In this document: positions 44,292-52,857 of the stretch, in pieces | How the letters are laid out: each line of letters begins with the position of its first letter | Position numbering within the stretch: position 1 is the first letter of the stretch | Origin: Sphingobium sp. | Lineage (GTDB): Bacteria > Pseudomonadota > Alphaproteobacteria > Sphingomonadales > Sphingomonadaceae | Length of the DNA stretch: 64,000 nucleotides | NCBI GenBank assembly: GCA_017744605.1 | Contig: JAGIAZ010000004.1 | Location: forward strand, 1 to 64,000 | Direction of reading: 5' to 3' | The notes under the pieces: generated by a model | Told to the model about the DNA's origin: nothing | The model's input: the letters and a program-made list of their open reading frames with translations, nothing else | Databases searched by the model: none | Made by a program: the position numbers and the translations under genes

Positions 44292-45586
44292 TCGGTCTCA
44301 ATTATAGTCACTGCCCGCAGGCGAAGAGCTGGGTCGACGGATCAGAAGGCCACAGCGAATTTCCGATCCAGAACCTGCCCTTCGGCATCTTCTCGCCCTC
44401 GGGCTCGGACCTGCCGCGCGGGGGCATCGCGATTGGCGATTTTGTGTTGGATGTCGCTGCCATGGCGGACCTACTGCCGCCAGCGGCCGGGAAGACCGCG
44501 CGGCAGGCCGATGCGCCGAGCCTCAATGGCCTGTTCGCGCTCGGCAATGAGGCCATGCGCGCGCTACGCCTCGCTTTGTTCGACCTGCTCGCCGATGCCA
44601 AGCACGAGGCGGCCGTTCGTCCGCATCTCCATGCCGCCGCCGACTGCCAAATGCATTTGCCCTTTGCGATCGGCGACTACACGGATTTCTACGCCGGCAT
44701 CCATCATGCCGAGAATATCGGCCGCCAATTTCGCCCCGAGAACCCGCTGCTGCCCAACTATAAATTTGTGCCCATCGGCTATCATGGCCGCAGCTCCTCG
44801 ATCCGGCCGAGCGGCGTAAACGTGGTCCGCCCGCAAGGCCAGAGCCGCGGACCCGGCATGGAGGTGCCCCGCTTCGGCCCGACTGGACGCCTCGACTATG
44901 AGCTGGAAATGGCGGTCTGGATCGGCACCGGCAACACGCTCGGCAAGCCGATTTCGATCGGCAAGGCCGCCGACCATATCGCCGGCCTGTCGCTGCTCAA
45001 CGACTGGTCGGCCCGTGACGTGCAGGCCTGGGAGTACCAGCCGCTCGGCCCTCTCCTCTCCAAGAATTTCCACACGACGGTCTCGCCCTGGGTCGTCACG
45101 ACATGTGCGCTCGCGCCCTTCCGCATGGCGCAGCCCACACGGCCGGACGGAGACCCCGCCCCCCTCCCTTATCTGAACGACGCGGCAGATCAGGGCCACG
45201 GCGCTTTTTCGGTCAGCATCGAAGTCGCGATCCAGACCGAGCGCATGCGCGCCGAGGGCAAGGCAGCCGAGCGGATCAGCAAGGGCAGCATGGCGGCCAT
45301 GTATTGGACCGTCGCCCAGCTCGTGACCCATCACACGGTCGGCGGCTGCAACCTGCGGCCCGGCGACCTGCTCGGCACAGGTACGCTCTCCGGCGAGGAC
45401 CGGACAAGCTGGGGCAGCCTCGCCGAATTGACCGAAGGCGGAAAGATGCCCATTCAGCTCAGTAATGGCGAGAAGCGGACTTTCCTCGAAGACGGCGACG
45501 AAATCGTGATGACGGCGCATGCCGAACAGGACGGCTGTGTACCCATCGGCTTCGGCGAATGCCGCGCACGGATCGTGCGCGGGTGA
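44288..45586 (+). CDS. fahA: Fumarylacetoacetase
   Basis: A 432-residue fumarylacetoacetate hydrolase, which splits fumarylacetoacetate to fumarate and acetoacetate. A TTG start at 44288 overlaps the previous stop (TTGA). The N-terminal FAA domain reads PFGIFS, and the catalytic domain has DFYAGIHHAENIGRQFRP, PIGYHGRSSSIRPSG, LDYELEMAVWIG, LLNDWSARDVQAWEYQPLGPLLSKNFHTTVSPWV and GSMAAMYWTVAQLVTHHTVGGCNLRPGDLLGTGTLSG. The calcium-binding acidic residues are in DYTDFYAG-type D and the E of LEMAVWIG. Confidence 0.96.
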   Translation: MIGLNYSHCPQAKSWVDGSEGHSEFPIQNLPFGIFSPSGSDLPRGGIAIGDFVLDVAAMADLLPPAAGKTARQADAPSLNGLFALGNEAMRALRLALFDLLADAKHEAAVRPHLHAAADCQMHLPFAIGDYTDFYAGIHHAENIGRQFRPENPLLPNYKFVPIGYHGRSSSIRPSGVNVVRPQGQSRGPGMEVPRFGPTGRLDYELEMAVWIGTGNTLGKPISIGKAADHIAGLSLLNDWSARDVQAWEYQPLGPLLSKNFHTTVSPWVVTTCALAPFRMAQPTRPDGDPAPLPYLNDAADQGHGAFSVSIEVAIQTERMRAEGKAAERISKGSMAAMYWTVAQLVTHHTVGGCNLRPGDLLGTGTLSGEDRTSWGSLAELTEGGKMPIQLSNGEKRTFLEDGDEIVMTAHAEQDGCVPIGFGECRARIVRG

Positions 45587-46227
45587 CCGGCGAACCGCGC
45601 CTTGTCCTTCACGACTATGCGCGCTCCTCGGCCGCCTATCGCGTTCGGATCGCGCTCAACCTGAAGGGCCTTGCCTACGAGCAGGTCAGCCATGACCTCC
45701 GCGCCGGCGAGCAGCGTGCCCTGGACTATCTCGCGCTCAATCCTCAGGGGCTTGTTCCCGCTCTTGATACCGGCAGCGGGATCATCGCCCAGAGCGGCGC
45801 CATCATGGAGTGGCTGGAGGAGCGCTATCCGCAAAAGCCGCTCCTGCCCTCGGACGCTGGTGGACGCGCCATCGTCCGATCGATGGCGCAGATCATTGCC
45901 TGCGACATCCATCCCCTGAACAATCTGCGCGTGCAGATCTATCTCCGCGACAAGTTCACCGCCGACGATGCGCAGATGTCGGACTGGATCGCCACCTGGA
46001 TGCGCGAAGGTTTCGCGGCGGTCGAGGAACTGATTGCGTGCCATGGCGGACAATTCGCCTTTGGCGACAGCCCGACGATGGCGGACTGCTATCTGGTGCC
46101 GCAGGTCTATTCGGCAAACCGCTATAATGTCGCTCTGGACGCCTGGCCGCGCATGACTGCGGTTGCATCGCGGACGGCGGCGCTGGAACCGGTCCAGCGC
46201 GCCCATCCCGACCGCAACAAGGCCTGA
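45583..46227 (+). CDS. maiA: Maleylacetoacetate isomerase (zeta-class GST)
   Basis: A 214-residue zeta-class glutathione transferase. The start is GTG 45583, overlapping the fahA stop (GTGA). The signature active-site motif is YARSSAAYRVRIALNLKGL, with SS-type residues that bind glutathione. NPQGLVPALDTGSGIIAQSGAIMEWLEERYP binds the gamma-glutamyl part. It isomerises maleylacetoacetate to fumarylacetoacetate. The same family acts as maleylpyruvate isomerase, so it may also serve the convergent gentisate cluster, which has no isomerase of its own. Confidence 0.93.
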   Translation: MTGEPRLVLHDYARSSAAYRVRIALNLKGLAYEQVSHDLRAGEQRALDYLALNPQGLVPALDTGSGIIAQSGAIMEWLEERYPQKPLLPSDAGGRAIVRSMAQIIACDIHPLNNLRVQIYLRDKFTADDAQMSDWIATWMREGFAAVEELIACHGGQFAFGDSPTMADCYLVPQVYSANRYNVALDAWPRMTAVASRTAALEPVQRAHPDRNKA

Positions 46228-46298
46228 CGCAAGGCGCTTATTCTCCCGCGAGGGCTGGCACCGGCTACGACTCGTTCAGTCGTGCGTGCCGCTTGCCT

Positions 46299-47408
46299 CT
46301 ATACGACGGGAACGACGGTCCGGCTGACGTCGCCGGCCCGGTCGCGCCGGTCTTCGACGAGGTAGCCCAGCACGCGCAGCGCGGGCGCATCGGTGACCGA
46401 ATAGAGGACCGAATCCCGCGCGCCATTCTCGTGGCGCGCCCAGGTCCAACCCGGGACCAGGAAGACGTCGTTGCGGCCCCAGTTGAGCGTCACGCCGCCC
46501 ACGGTCGTGGCGCCGCTGCCCTCAAGGCAGACATAGATACGCGCCGCGGTGCTGCGCTGCTCCAGCGTCTGCTCGCCGGCACGCAGCATCTGCATGTGGA
46601 CACCCAGCGTCCGCAGCACGCTGCCGCCGGTTTCGGGACTATAATATTCGACGACGATGCCGTCATGCGGCGATCCCTCCTCGTCGCGCAGGCGGTCGAG
46701 CAGTTCACGCGTCGGCTCATATTTGTACAGGAATTGCGGCGACCCATTGCCGCCCGAGATGCGATGCGAAATCCATGCGGGGCGCACGCCACCAACACCA
46801 TAAGCCGTCGCCGACCAGTCGAGGCGCGGTTTGACCGTCTGGTGCTTGAGGATCGTCGGCGCACCGTCCACCACTTCCCTATAATCATTGTAGAAGAAGT
46901 TGGTCGCCATGCTGCGGGTAAACGGCAGGTCGAGCGTGTCGAACCACATGATGGACTCATTGCCTTCATTGCCGGTCTCGTGCCAGGCGCCGCTTGGATT
47001 GGTGACGACATCGCCACGCTCCAGAGCGCACTTGTCACCTTCGACCGTCGTGTAGGCGCCGCTCCCCTCGAGCATCACGCGCGCCGCCGCGCCGACATGG
47101 CGATGCACGGACGAAAGTTCGCCAGGCGGGATCACCTGCACGCCGCCGAACAGTCGTCGCGTGATCGTGCCGCTGCCGGGCAGGCCCGGATTGGAGAACA
47201 TGAGGTTGCGGCGATCAGCCTCCTCGATGGGGATCACCTCGGTCGACGCGAAGCCGAGCGGCGCATAGTCACTGTAGCGCCAGAGGCCGGGCTTCTCCGG
47301 GTTCTCCGGCTCGAAGGATTCATAATCGTGCTTGAGCTTCCAGAAGCCGACAATGTCCTGCTCCTGAAGCGCGGCATCGAGCTGGTCGCGGTTGGCGATG
47401 TCGGACAT
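46299..47408 (-). CDS. Gentisate 1,2-dioxygenase
   Basis: A 369-residue bicupin. ATG 47408 has GGAGACT upstream and gives MSDIANRDQLDAALQEQDIVGFWKL. The first cupin has PPGELSSVHRHVGAAARVMLEGSGAYTTVEGDKCALERGDVVTNPSGAWHETGNEG with the iron histidines HRH and a later H. The second cupin (RSTAARIYVCLEGSGATTVGGVTLNWGRNDVFLVPGWTWARHENG) is degenerate. It cleaves gentisate to maleylpyruvate. It is co-directed with an MFS transporter and a fumarylpyruvate-type hydrolase, together a gentisate pathway. Confidence 0.92.
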   Translation of the reverse strand: MSDIANRDQLDAALQEQDIVGFWKLKHDYESFEPENPEKPGLWRYSDYAPLGFASTEVIPIEEADRRNLMFSNPGLPGSGTITRRLFGGVQVIPPGELSSVHRHVGAAARVMLEGSGAYTTVEGDKCALERGDVVTNPSGAWHETGNEGNESIMWFDTLDLPFTRSMATNFFYNDYREVVDGAPTILKHQTVKPRLDWSATAYGVGGVRPAWISHRISGGNGSPQFLYKYEPTRELLDRLRDEEGSPHDGIVVEYYSPETGGSVLRTLGVHMQMLRAGEQTLEQRSTAARIYVCLEGSGATTVGGVTLNWGRNDVFLVPGWTWARHENGARDSVLYSVTDAPALRVLGYLVEDRRDRAGDVSRTVVPVV

Positions 47409-47421
47409 GCGAGTCTCCTGT

Positions 47422-48732
47422 CTAGATCGTGCCGGCATTGCGGGCCGGAACCGGGCGGCGCTCGTCGCGCGGCGCGATCAGCAAGCCCAGAAGGCTGATG
47501 AAACCGCAGCCGGAAAGATAGAGGCCGACGGGTGCCAAGCCGCCCGCCTGCGCCATGGTCTGCGCCACGAACGGTGCGATTGCGCCGCCCAGAATGGCGC
47601 CGATATTGAAGGCCACCGAGGCACCGGTATAGCGCACCCGCGCCGGAAACAGACCGGGCAGCCAGGCGCCAAGCGGGCCATAAGCAAGCCCCATGCACAG
47701 CAGCGCAATCGACAGATAGACGAAGCAGAGGCCGATGGATCCGCTCTCGATCATCGGCGCCATAAGTGGCCCAGCCAGCGCCAGCGTGCCCGCACAGCCG
47801 AGCATCAGCACGACACGCGGCGAATAACGGTCCGACAGCGCCCCCGAAAGTGCGATGCCGAAGGCAAGGAACACCGTGCCGCCAATCTGTGCGAGGAGAA
47901 ATTCACCGCGGCCATAGCCCAGTGCCGTCGTTCCGTAGCCGAGCAGGAAGGCGGTCGCCAGATAGAAGATGGCGAAGCAGGTGATGCCGCCGAGCGTGCC
48001 GGACAGAACCGCATGAAGATGCCCGCGAAACACGGTCGCGATCGGCACGATTTCCGGCGGCGCTTCCTTGAGCGCGGCGGCAAAGGCCGGCGTTTCGGTC
48101 AGCTTGAGGCGCACCCACAGGCCGACGCCGACAAGGAGCGCACTCGCCAGGAACGGAATACGCCAGCCCCAGCGCAACATCTCATCCGGCCCGAGTTGCG
48201 TGCCGAGCAAAAGGAAGACGCCGTTCGCGGCAATGAACCCGATCGGCGCACCGAGCTGGGGCACCATGCCGAAACGTCCGCGCCAACCCTGCGGTGCGTT
48301 CTCGACCGCCAGCAATGCCGCGCCGCCCCATTCGCCGCCAAGTCCCAGCCCCTGCCCCATGCGGAGCGCACAGAGCATCAGTGAGGCGCCCCAGCCAATA
48401 TCGTCATAGGTCGGCAGGAACGCGATCAGCGTGGTGGATCCACCCATCAGCAGCAGCGACGCAACGAGCGTCGACTTGCGGCCGATCCGATCGCCGAAAT
48501 GACCGAACAGGATCGCCCCGACAGGGCGCGCCACGAACGCAAGGCCGAAGCTGGCGTAGGACGCAAGCAATTGAGCCGAGGGCGACGAGGATGGGAAAAA
48601 CAGCGGCCCCAGAAACAGGCTCGCCGCGACGGCGTAGATGAAGAAGTCGTAGAACTCGACCGATGTGCCGACCAGGCTGGCGAGCAGCACGCGGCGCTGG
48701 CTGGCTGTGGATGCAGGTCCCGGTTCGCTCAT
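47422..48732 (-). CDS. MFS transporter, MHS (metabolite:H+ symporter) family
   Basis: A 436-residue transporter with 12 spans. The MHS-family opening LLASLVGTSVEFYDFFIYAVAASLFLGPLFFP, the loop motif GHFGDRIGRKSTLVASLLLMG and LCALRMGQGLGLGGEWGGAALLAVENAP are clear. Such symporters take up carboxylates such as shikimate, citrate or aromatic acids. Its place between gentisate dioxygenase and the hydrolase suggests uptake of gentisate or a related hydroxybenzoate. Confidence 0.9.
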   Translation of the reverse strand: MSEPGPASTASQRRVLLASLVGTSVEFYDFFIYAVAASLFLGPLFFPSSSPSAQLLASYASFGLAFVARPVGAILFGHFGDRIGRKSTLVASLLLMGGSTTLIAFLPTYDDIGWGASLMLCALRMGQGLGLGGEWGGAALLAVENAPQGWRGRFGMVPQLGAPIGFIAANGVFLLLGTQLGPDEMLRWGWRIPFLASALLVGVGLWVRLKLTETPAFAAALKEAPPEIVPIATVFRGHLHAVLSGTLGGITCFAIFYLATAFLLGYGTTALGYGRGEFLLAQIGGTVFLAFGIALSGALSDRYSPRVVLMLGCAGTLALAGPLMAPMIESGSIGLCFVYLSIALLCMGLAYGPLGAWLPGLFPARVRYTGASVAFNIGAILGGAIAPFVAQTMAQAGGLAPVGLYLSGCGFISLLGLLIAPRDERRPVPARNAGTI

Positions 48733-48750
48733 GTCGATCCCTTCCAGCGC

Positions 48751-49599
48751 TCAGCGCACGTCGTTCACGAGGCGTCCAAGCCCGTCGATCTCGACAGTCA
48801 CGCGGTCGCCCGGACGCAGGAAGCGCGGCGGATCGAAGCCAAGGCCGACACCGGCCGGCGTGCCGGTCGCGATGATGTCGCCCGGCTGCAACGTGATGCC
48901 GGCGGAGAGTGTCTCGATGAGGATCGGGATATCGAAAATGAGATCGGCGGTGTTGGCATCCTGCCGCAACTCGTCATTGACCCAGCAGCGTATGCCGAGG
49001 TTCGCCACGTCAACCTCATCCGCTGTCACCAGCCACGGGCCCATCGGGCAGAAGCTGTCGAGCGATTTGCCGATCAGCCATTGTTTGTGCAGCGACTGAA
49101 GGTCGCGCGCCGTGACGTCGTTGACGATCGTATAGCCGAACACATGGTCATAGGCGTCGCTGCGGTCGATGCCGCGACCACCGACGCCGATCACGACGGC
49201 CAGCTCCGCCTCATAATCGATCTTGTCGCTGAGACCGCGCGGATAGAGGATCGGCTCTCCGGACGCGATGACGCTCTGCGGCACCTTGGTAAAGATGATC
49301 GGGGCTTCGGGAATCGTCTCCGCCTCGCTCTTCGCGGAACTGTCGAAGCCGCTGCGCGTGAACTCCTGCGCATGGGCGCGGTAATTCTTGCCGACGCAGA
49401 AGATGTTGCGCGCAGGAAGCGGGATGGGCGCGAGGATCGCCACCGAGGACAGAGGGAGGCCGCGGCTGGTCGGCTCAGGCATCTGCCCAAGCATGATCAG
49501 CGTCGTCATGTCGATGCCTAGCGGAAAGGCCAGCCCGGCCTCTTCGTCGATCATGGCGGCCTCGGTCGCCAAGCCATGTTTGATGGTCGCCAGTTTCAA
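48751..49599 (-). CDS. FAH-family hydrolase, probable fumarylpyruvate hydrolase
   Basis: A 282-residue FAA-hydrolase domain protein. The catalytic core has IFCVGKNYRAHAQEF, KVPQSVIASGEPI, IDYEAELAVVIG (acidic metal ligands), GYTIVNDVTARDLQ, KSLDSFCPMGPWLV and IATGTPAGVGLG. The length and the gentisate context point to fumarylpyruvate hydrolase (fumarate plus pyruvate), but related acylpyruvases look alike. It is the promoter-proximal gene of the three-gene gentisate cluster. Confidence 0.85.
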   Translation of the reverse strand: MKLATIKHGLATEAAMIDEEAGLAFPLGIDMTTLIMLGQMPEPTSRGLPLSSVAILAPIPLPARNIFCVGKNYRAHAQEFTRSGFDSSAKSEAETIPEAPIIFTKVPQSVIASGEPILYPRGLSDKIDYEAELAVVIGVGGRGIDRSDAYDHVFGYTIVNDVTARDLQSLHKQWLIGKSLDSFCPMGPWLVTADEVDVANLGIRCWVNDELRQDANTADLIFDIPILIETLSAGITLQPGDIIATGTPAGVGLGFDPPRFLRPGDRVTVEIDGLGRLVNDVR

Positions 49600-49722
49600 A
49601 GCGCGAGCCCTCCCCCCATCGCGCGGCCTTTTTGGCCGCCTGCTTCAGGACGAAGCATGGACCATGCCAACCGGCCCTATAGGCACAAACGCTGCTTTCC
49701 GATGGCGCCGCGTCATCCATGA

Positions 49723-49769
49723 TGTCACCTTTGACAAGTAGGGTGACACCCTTCTCCCCAATGGTGACA
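49723..49769 (+). promoter_or_regulatory. Putative enhancer (UAS) upstream of the PQQ-propeller/DUF1080 operon
   Basis: TGTCACC (49723-49729) and GGTGACA (49742-49748) form a perfect inverted pair, and a further GGTGACA lies at 49763-49769. They are 58 to 104 bases upstream of the sigma54 promoter at 49827, the usual place for enhancer-binding proteins. Related TGTYAC/GTRACA pairs stand before the other two sigma54 promoters of this region. Confidence 0.55.
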
Positions 49770-49826
49770 GTGTCGGCCCCTCGGAGATGCTCCGTGCTTC
49801 ATCGGGAACTGCGGCTCAACGAGGTC

Positions 49827-49842
49827 TGGCACGGTTCATGCA
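49827..49842 (+). promoter_or_regulatory. Sigma54 promoter of the PQQ-propeller/DUF1080 operon
   Basis: TGGCACGGTTCATGCA carries the invariant GG (-24) and GC (-12) with correct 10-base spacing, against the consensus TGGCACG-N4-TTGCA. The expected transcription start is near 49854, giving a leader of about 215 bases that holds a small reading frame at 49890. The rest of the 469-base gap from 49600 shows nothing else. Confidence 0.7.
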
Positions 49843-49889
49843 CCTGAGCCATCGGGAACCCGCGGCAAGCGGGTCTAGGAGGGGACGCC

Positions 49890-49991
49890 ATGTCTCATGC
49901 GCCAAAGATCAAGGCCGTTGCAGCCTGCCGGACATGTTGCGTCTCGTCCGCTTACAATCGAAGAGACAAGCAGTTGAGCCAGCGACGGTGA
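49890..49991 (+). CDS. Putative 33-residue leader peptide with a CRTCC motif
   Basis: ATG 49890 has an excellent ribosome site AGGAGGGG 6 bases upstream. The frame reads MSHAPKIKAVAACRTCC and ends after an Arg-rich tail. It is the first start codon with a strong ribosome site after the sigma54 promoter and lies 77 bases before the propeller gene. Nothing in it marks a signal peptide or a membrane span. It could be a translated leader, a small metal-binding peptide, or chance. No homologue is recognised. Confidence 0.35.
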   Translation: MSHAPKIKAVAACRTCCVSSAYNRRDKQLSQRR

Positions 49992-50068
49992 GCCGCGCGG
50001 CGTCGGGCCGACGCTGCACACCCACACGAACAGATGGCTACAGAAAAGAACGACATGAGGGGAAGCCA

Positions 50069-51892
50069 ATGATCCGCAAAACCAGCACCGCCTTTCTGAC
50101 TGCGGCGATCCTCGCCTTCCCCGCGACGTCGGGCATGGCGCAGAAGGTCGCTGCACCGGCAGCCGCTCCGGCTGTCGACAAGGTCATGGCGCACAACGAT
50201 CGTGGGCGATCCGGCTGGAACGACAAGGAAACCGTGCTCAATCCCGCCAATGTCGCCGGCGGCAGCTTCGGGCCGCTTTGGGCCTCGCCGCAGTTCGACA
50301 GCTTCAATGCCACGCCGCCGCGCCTCTTCTCCGCGCCGCTCTACCTGCATGCCGTCAAGATGACCGCCGGGCCGGCCAGGGGTCAGACGCTGGGCGTGAC
50401 CTATGTGAGCACGACCGCGGGCTATGCCTATGCCGTGGCGACCAGGGGCGGCAAAGGCATCGCGCCGGGCACCATCCTCTGGAAGACGCGCCTCACCGAG
50501 GCACCCTGCAACAAGGGCCAGATGGGCAATTACGGCACGGGCATTCTCGATCCCAAGACCAATCGCTTCTACGTCACGAGCTGCGGCAACACGAAGAATA
50601 CCGATTCGAGCGGCAACATGTGGAACGCCCATGCGCTCGACCTCGGAACCGGCCAGCAACTCGCTGGCTGGCCGGTTGCGCTCAGCCAGACGATGATCGA
50701 CAATCCGGCGCTCAACCGCAACGGCAAGCGCACCTGGCGCATGGCCGAAAATCTGCGCTACGTGCAACGCGGCGCGCTCAACCTGAGCGCCGACGGACAG
50801 CGTCTTTACCTCGCCTTCGGCGCCGACAGCGTGGGCTGGATGCTGGTGCTCGACACGGTCCAGAAAAAGGTCGTCTCAGCCTTCTCCGCGACGCCCGACG
50901 ACGAGCAGAACGGCGGCGGCATGTGGGCTCAGGGCGGCCCTGCCGTCGACGAGCAGGGACGGCTCTACGTCTCAACCGGCTCCAACCTCAACGACGGTAT
51001 CGCCATGGGCTATACCAGCATGCACCCCGACCAGCCGAACAGCTGGGCGCACTCTATCCTGCAATTCCAGGACGACCGTACCAATGGCCTGATCCTGACC
51101 GGGACCTATACGCCCTATAATTACTGCCAATCCGGCAAGGCCGATATCGACATCGGCTCGAGCCCCGTCATCGTCGTCGACCTTCCGGCCGGGAGCTCGG
51201 CGACGACGCGCCTGTTGAGCCTGGGCGGCGGCAAGCAGGGCAACATCTACCTGCTCGACCGCGACCGCATGCCAGGCGGCGCCTATAAGCGCCACGGCTG
51301 CCAGCTCGATCCTGCCGAGGATCTGTCGCTGCTCGCGCCGGAAGTGCAGCCTGAATGGAAGCGGCGCGGCCCGATCAATCTGTTCAAGCCCTTTTCCGAC
51401 GAGTTCGGCGCCTATGACCAGGCCAAGAGCCGCACCTCCGCGTCCTATTATCGCGACGATGCCGGCAAGACCTGGATCTACGTGAACGGCGCCAGCAAGA
51501 AGGGCGAGAGCTTCAACACGTCGATGCCGCCGGGCCTCGCCAAGGTCGCCGTGATCGCGAGCCCGGGCGCGGATGCCTTCCTGCGCGTCGACAAGCTCGA
51601 GATGACGAAGACCTTTCACAATCCGGGCTCGCCCGTGATCAGCAGCAATGCCGGCCGCGACGCGATCATCTGGATGATCGACCAGAATGCACCGCGCACG
51701 GTCAACCTGTTCGGCACCAAGCCGCCGCAGCCCTTGCTCTATGCCTTCGATGCCGCGACCCTGAAGCCGATCTACCAAAGCGAGGTGGGCCAGCTCTTCC
51801 CGACGGGCAATTATGGCGAACCCAGCGTCGTCGAGGGCATGGTGCTGATCGGCACCGACCGGCTCCAGGCTTTCGGCCTCAAGGCCAAGTGA
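50069..51892 (+). CDS. Secreted PQQ-type beta-propeller protein
   Basis: A 607-residue exported protein. The signal peptide is MIRKTSTAFLTAAILAFPATSGMAQ. The mature N-terminus HNDRGRSGWNDKETVLNPANVAGGSFGPLW is typical of large PQQ-like/quinoprotein-type propellers. Blades carry WKTRLTEAP, LYLAFGADSVGWMLVLD, GRLYVSTGSNLNDG and IDIGSSPVIVVDLP. Cysteines at CNKGQ, TSCGN, YNYCQ and HGCQL could form disulfides; no CXXCH heme motif exists. Oxidoreductase activity is possible but the PQQ ligands were not identified, so a binding or scaffold role is also open. It is translationally coupled to the first DUF1080 gene. Confidence 0.85.
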   Translation: MIRKTSTAFLTAAILAFPATSGMAQKVAAPAAAPAVDKVMAHNDRGRSGWNDKETVLNPANVAGGSFGPLWASPQFDSFNATPPRLFSAPLYLHAVKMTAGPARGQTLGVTYVSTTAGYAYAVATRGGKGIAPGTILWKTRLTEAPCNKGQMGNYGTGILDPKTNRFYVTSCGNTKNTDSSGNMWNAHALDLGTGQQLAGWPVALSQTMIDNPALNRNGKRTWRMAENLRYVQRGALNLSADGQRLYLAFGADSVGWMLVLDTVQKKVVSAFSATPDDEQNGGGMWAQGGPAVDEQGRLYVSTGSNLNDGIAMGYTSMHPDQPNSWAHSILQFQDDRTNGLILTGTYTPYNYCQSGKADIDIGSSPVIVVDLPAGSSATTRLLSLGGGKQGNIYLLDRDRMPGGAYKRHGCQLDPAEDLSLLAPEVQPEWKRRGPINLFKPFSDEFGAYDQAKSRTSASYYRDDAGKTWIYVNGASKKGESFNTSMPPGLAKVAVIASPGADAFLRVDKLEMTKTFHNPGSPVISSNAGRDAIIWMIDQNAPRTVNLFGTKPPQPLLYAFDAATLKPIYQSEVGQLFPTGNYGEPSVVEGMVLIGTDRLQAFGLKAK

Positions 51893-52743
51893 CCGAACCG
51901 GCGTCTATCCGGGCCGCACCGCTCGTGCGCAGGCCATTGCCGATCCTGCTCGGGATCGCGGCGTTCGCCTGCGCGACGGCGGCGGGCGGCGCGCCTTGGG
52001 CGCACAGCAAGGGCTTTACGCCCCTGTTCGACGGCAAGACGCTGAAGGGCTGGAAAGGCGACATGACGCTCTGGAGCGTCAAGGACGGGGCGATCACGGG
52101 CGGTTTCGACGCGCCGCGCAAGGACATGACCTTCCTCGTCCACGACGGCAGCTATTCGAACTTCGAGCTGCATTTCAAATATCGCTTCGCCAGCAAGGAC
52201 GGCAATAGTGGCGTCCAATACCGCAGCAAGCCGCGCCCGGACGTCAATCCCTATATGGTCGAGGGCTACCAGGCCAATGTCGTCCCGCCCGACCAGCTGG
52301 TGCGCTACGGCATGCTCTACGAAAATCTCGGCCGCAACGAGATCGGGCTGCTCAGCGAGGATGTCGAGATCGGCCGCGACAGCGGTGGCAAGCTCACGCG
52401 CAAGATCAAGGGCTCGGTCAATCCGGTCGGCACCCTGCTCGCCGACTATCGACCTTATCCGCAGTGGAACGACTATGTGGTCATTGCCTATGGCAACCGC
52501 CTCATCCACGCGATCAACGGCAAGCTGGCGCTGATCGCGACGGACAACGATCCGGCACGCCTGAAAAGCGGCCAGTTCGCCCTTCAGCTCGACCCCTTTC
52601 TGGCGCTCCGCGTCGAATTCAAGGATATCGAGGTCAAGCGCCTCACCGCAGAACCTTCAATTGCAGGACGGTTCGTGACGAAGGCCGGTCCCCCGGAGAC
52701 CACGTCCGAAATCCCGAAGCGCCCGGCAAAGCCGCCGCAATGA
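51889..52743 (+). CDS. DUF1080 (3-keto-disaccharide hydrolase family) protein A
   Basis: A 284-residue exported or membrane-anchored protein. A GTG start overlaps the propeller stop (GTGA). A hydrophobic segment (PLPILLGIAAFACATAAGG) follows a short positively charged N-terminus. The concanavalin-like DUF1080 domain has FTPLFDGKTLKGWKGDMTLWSVKDGAI, FELHFKYRFASKDGNSGVQYRSK, GYQANVV and the C-terminal strand VEFKDIEVKRL. It lacks the Gln/Met-rich QEMALLGQKA loop of paralogues B-D. Some members of this family hydrolyse 3-keto-glycosides; the activity here is inferred. Confidence 0.88.
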   Translation: MTEPASIRAAPLVRRPLPILLGIAAFACATAAGGAPWAHSKGFTPLFDGKTLKGWKGDMTLWSVKDGAITGGFDAPRKDMTFLVHDGSYSNFELHFKYRFASKDGNSGVQYRSKPRPDVNPYMVEGYQANVVPPDQLVRYGMLYENLGRNEIGLLSEDVEIGRDSGGKLTRKIKGSVNPVGTLLADYRPYPQWNDYVVIAYGNRLIHAINGKLALIATDNDPARLKSGQFALQLDPFLALRVEFKDIEVKRLTAEPSIAGRFVTKAGPPETTSEIPKRPAKPPQ

Positions 52744-52857
52744 CCATGCTCTCCCGGACTTTGCGGCCCATGCCGGCCGTCGCCGCCGTGCTACGCGGCG
52801 GCGGCCAACCTTGCCCGCCCGACCCTTTTTCCACTCATCTGGAAGGATTGAACTGAA

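Noticed and set aside
52744-52857. GC-rich hairpin between DUF1080 genes A and B as a terminator
   Set aside because: The TTTTT that follows is about 30 bases away from the stem, and the genes are otherwise spaced as an operon; an intra-operon role is more likely.
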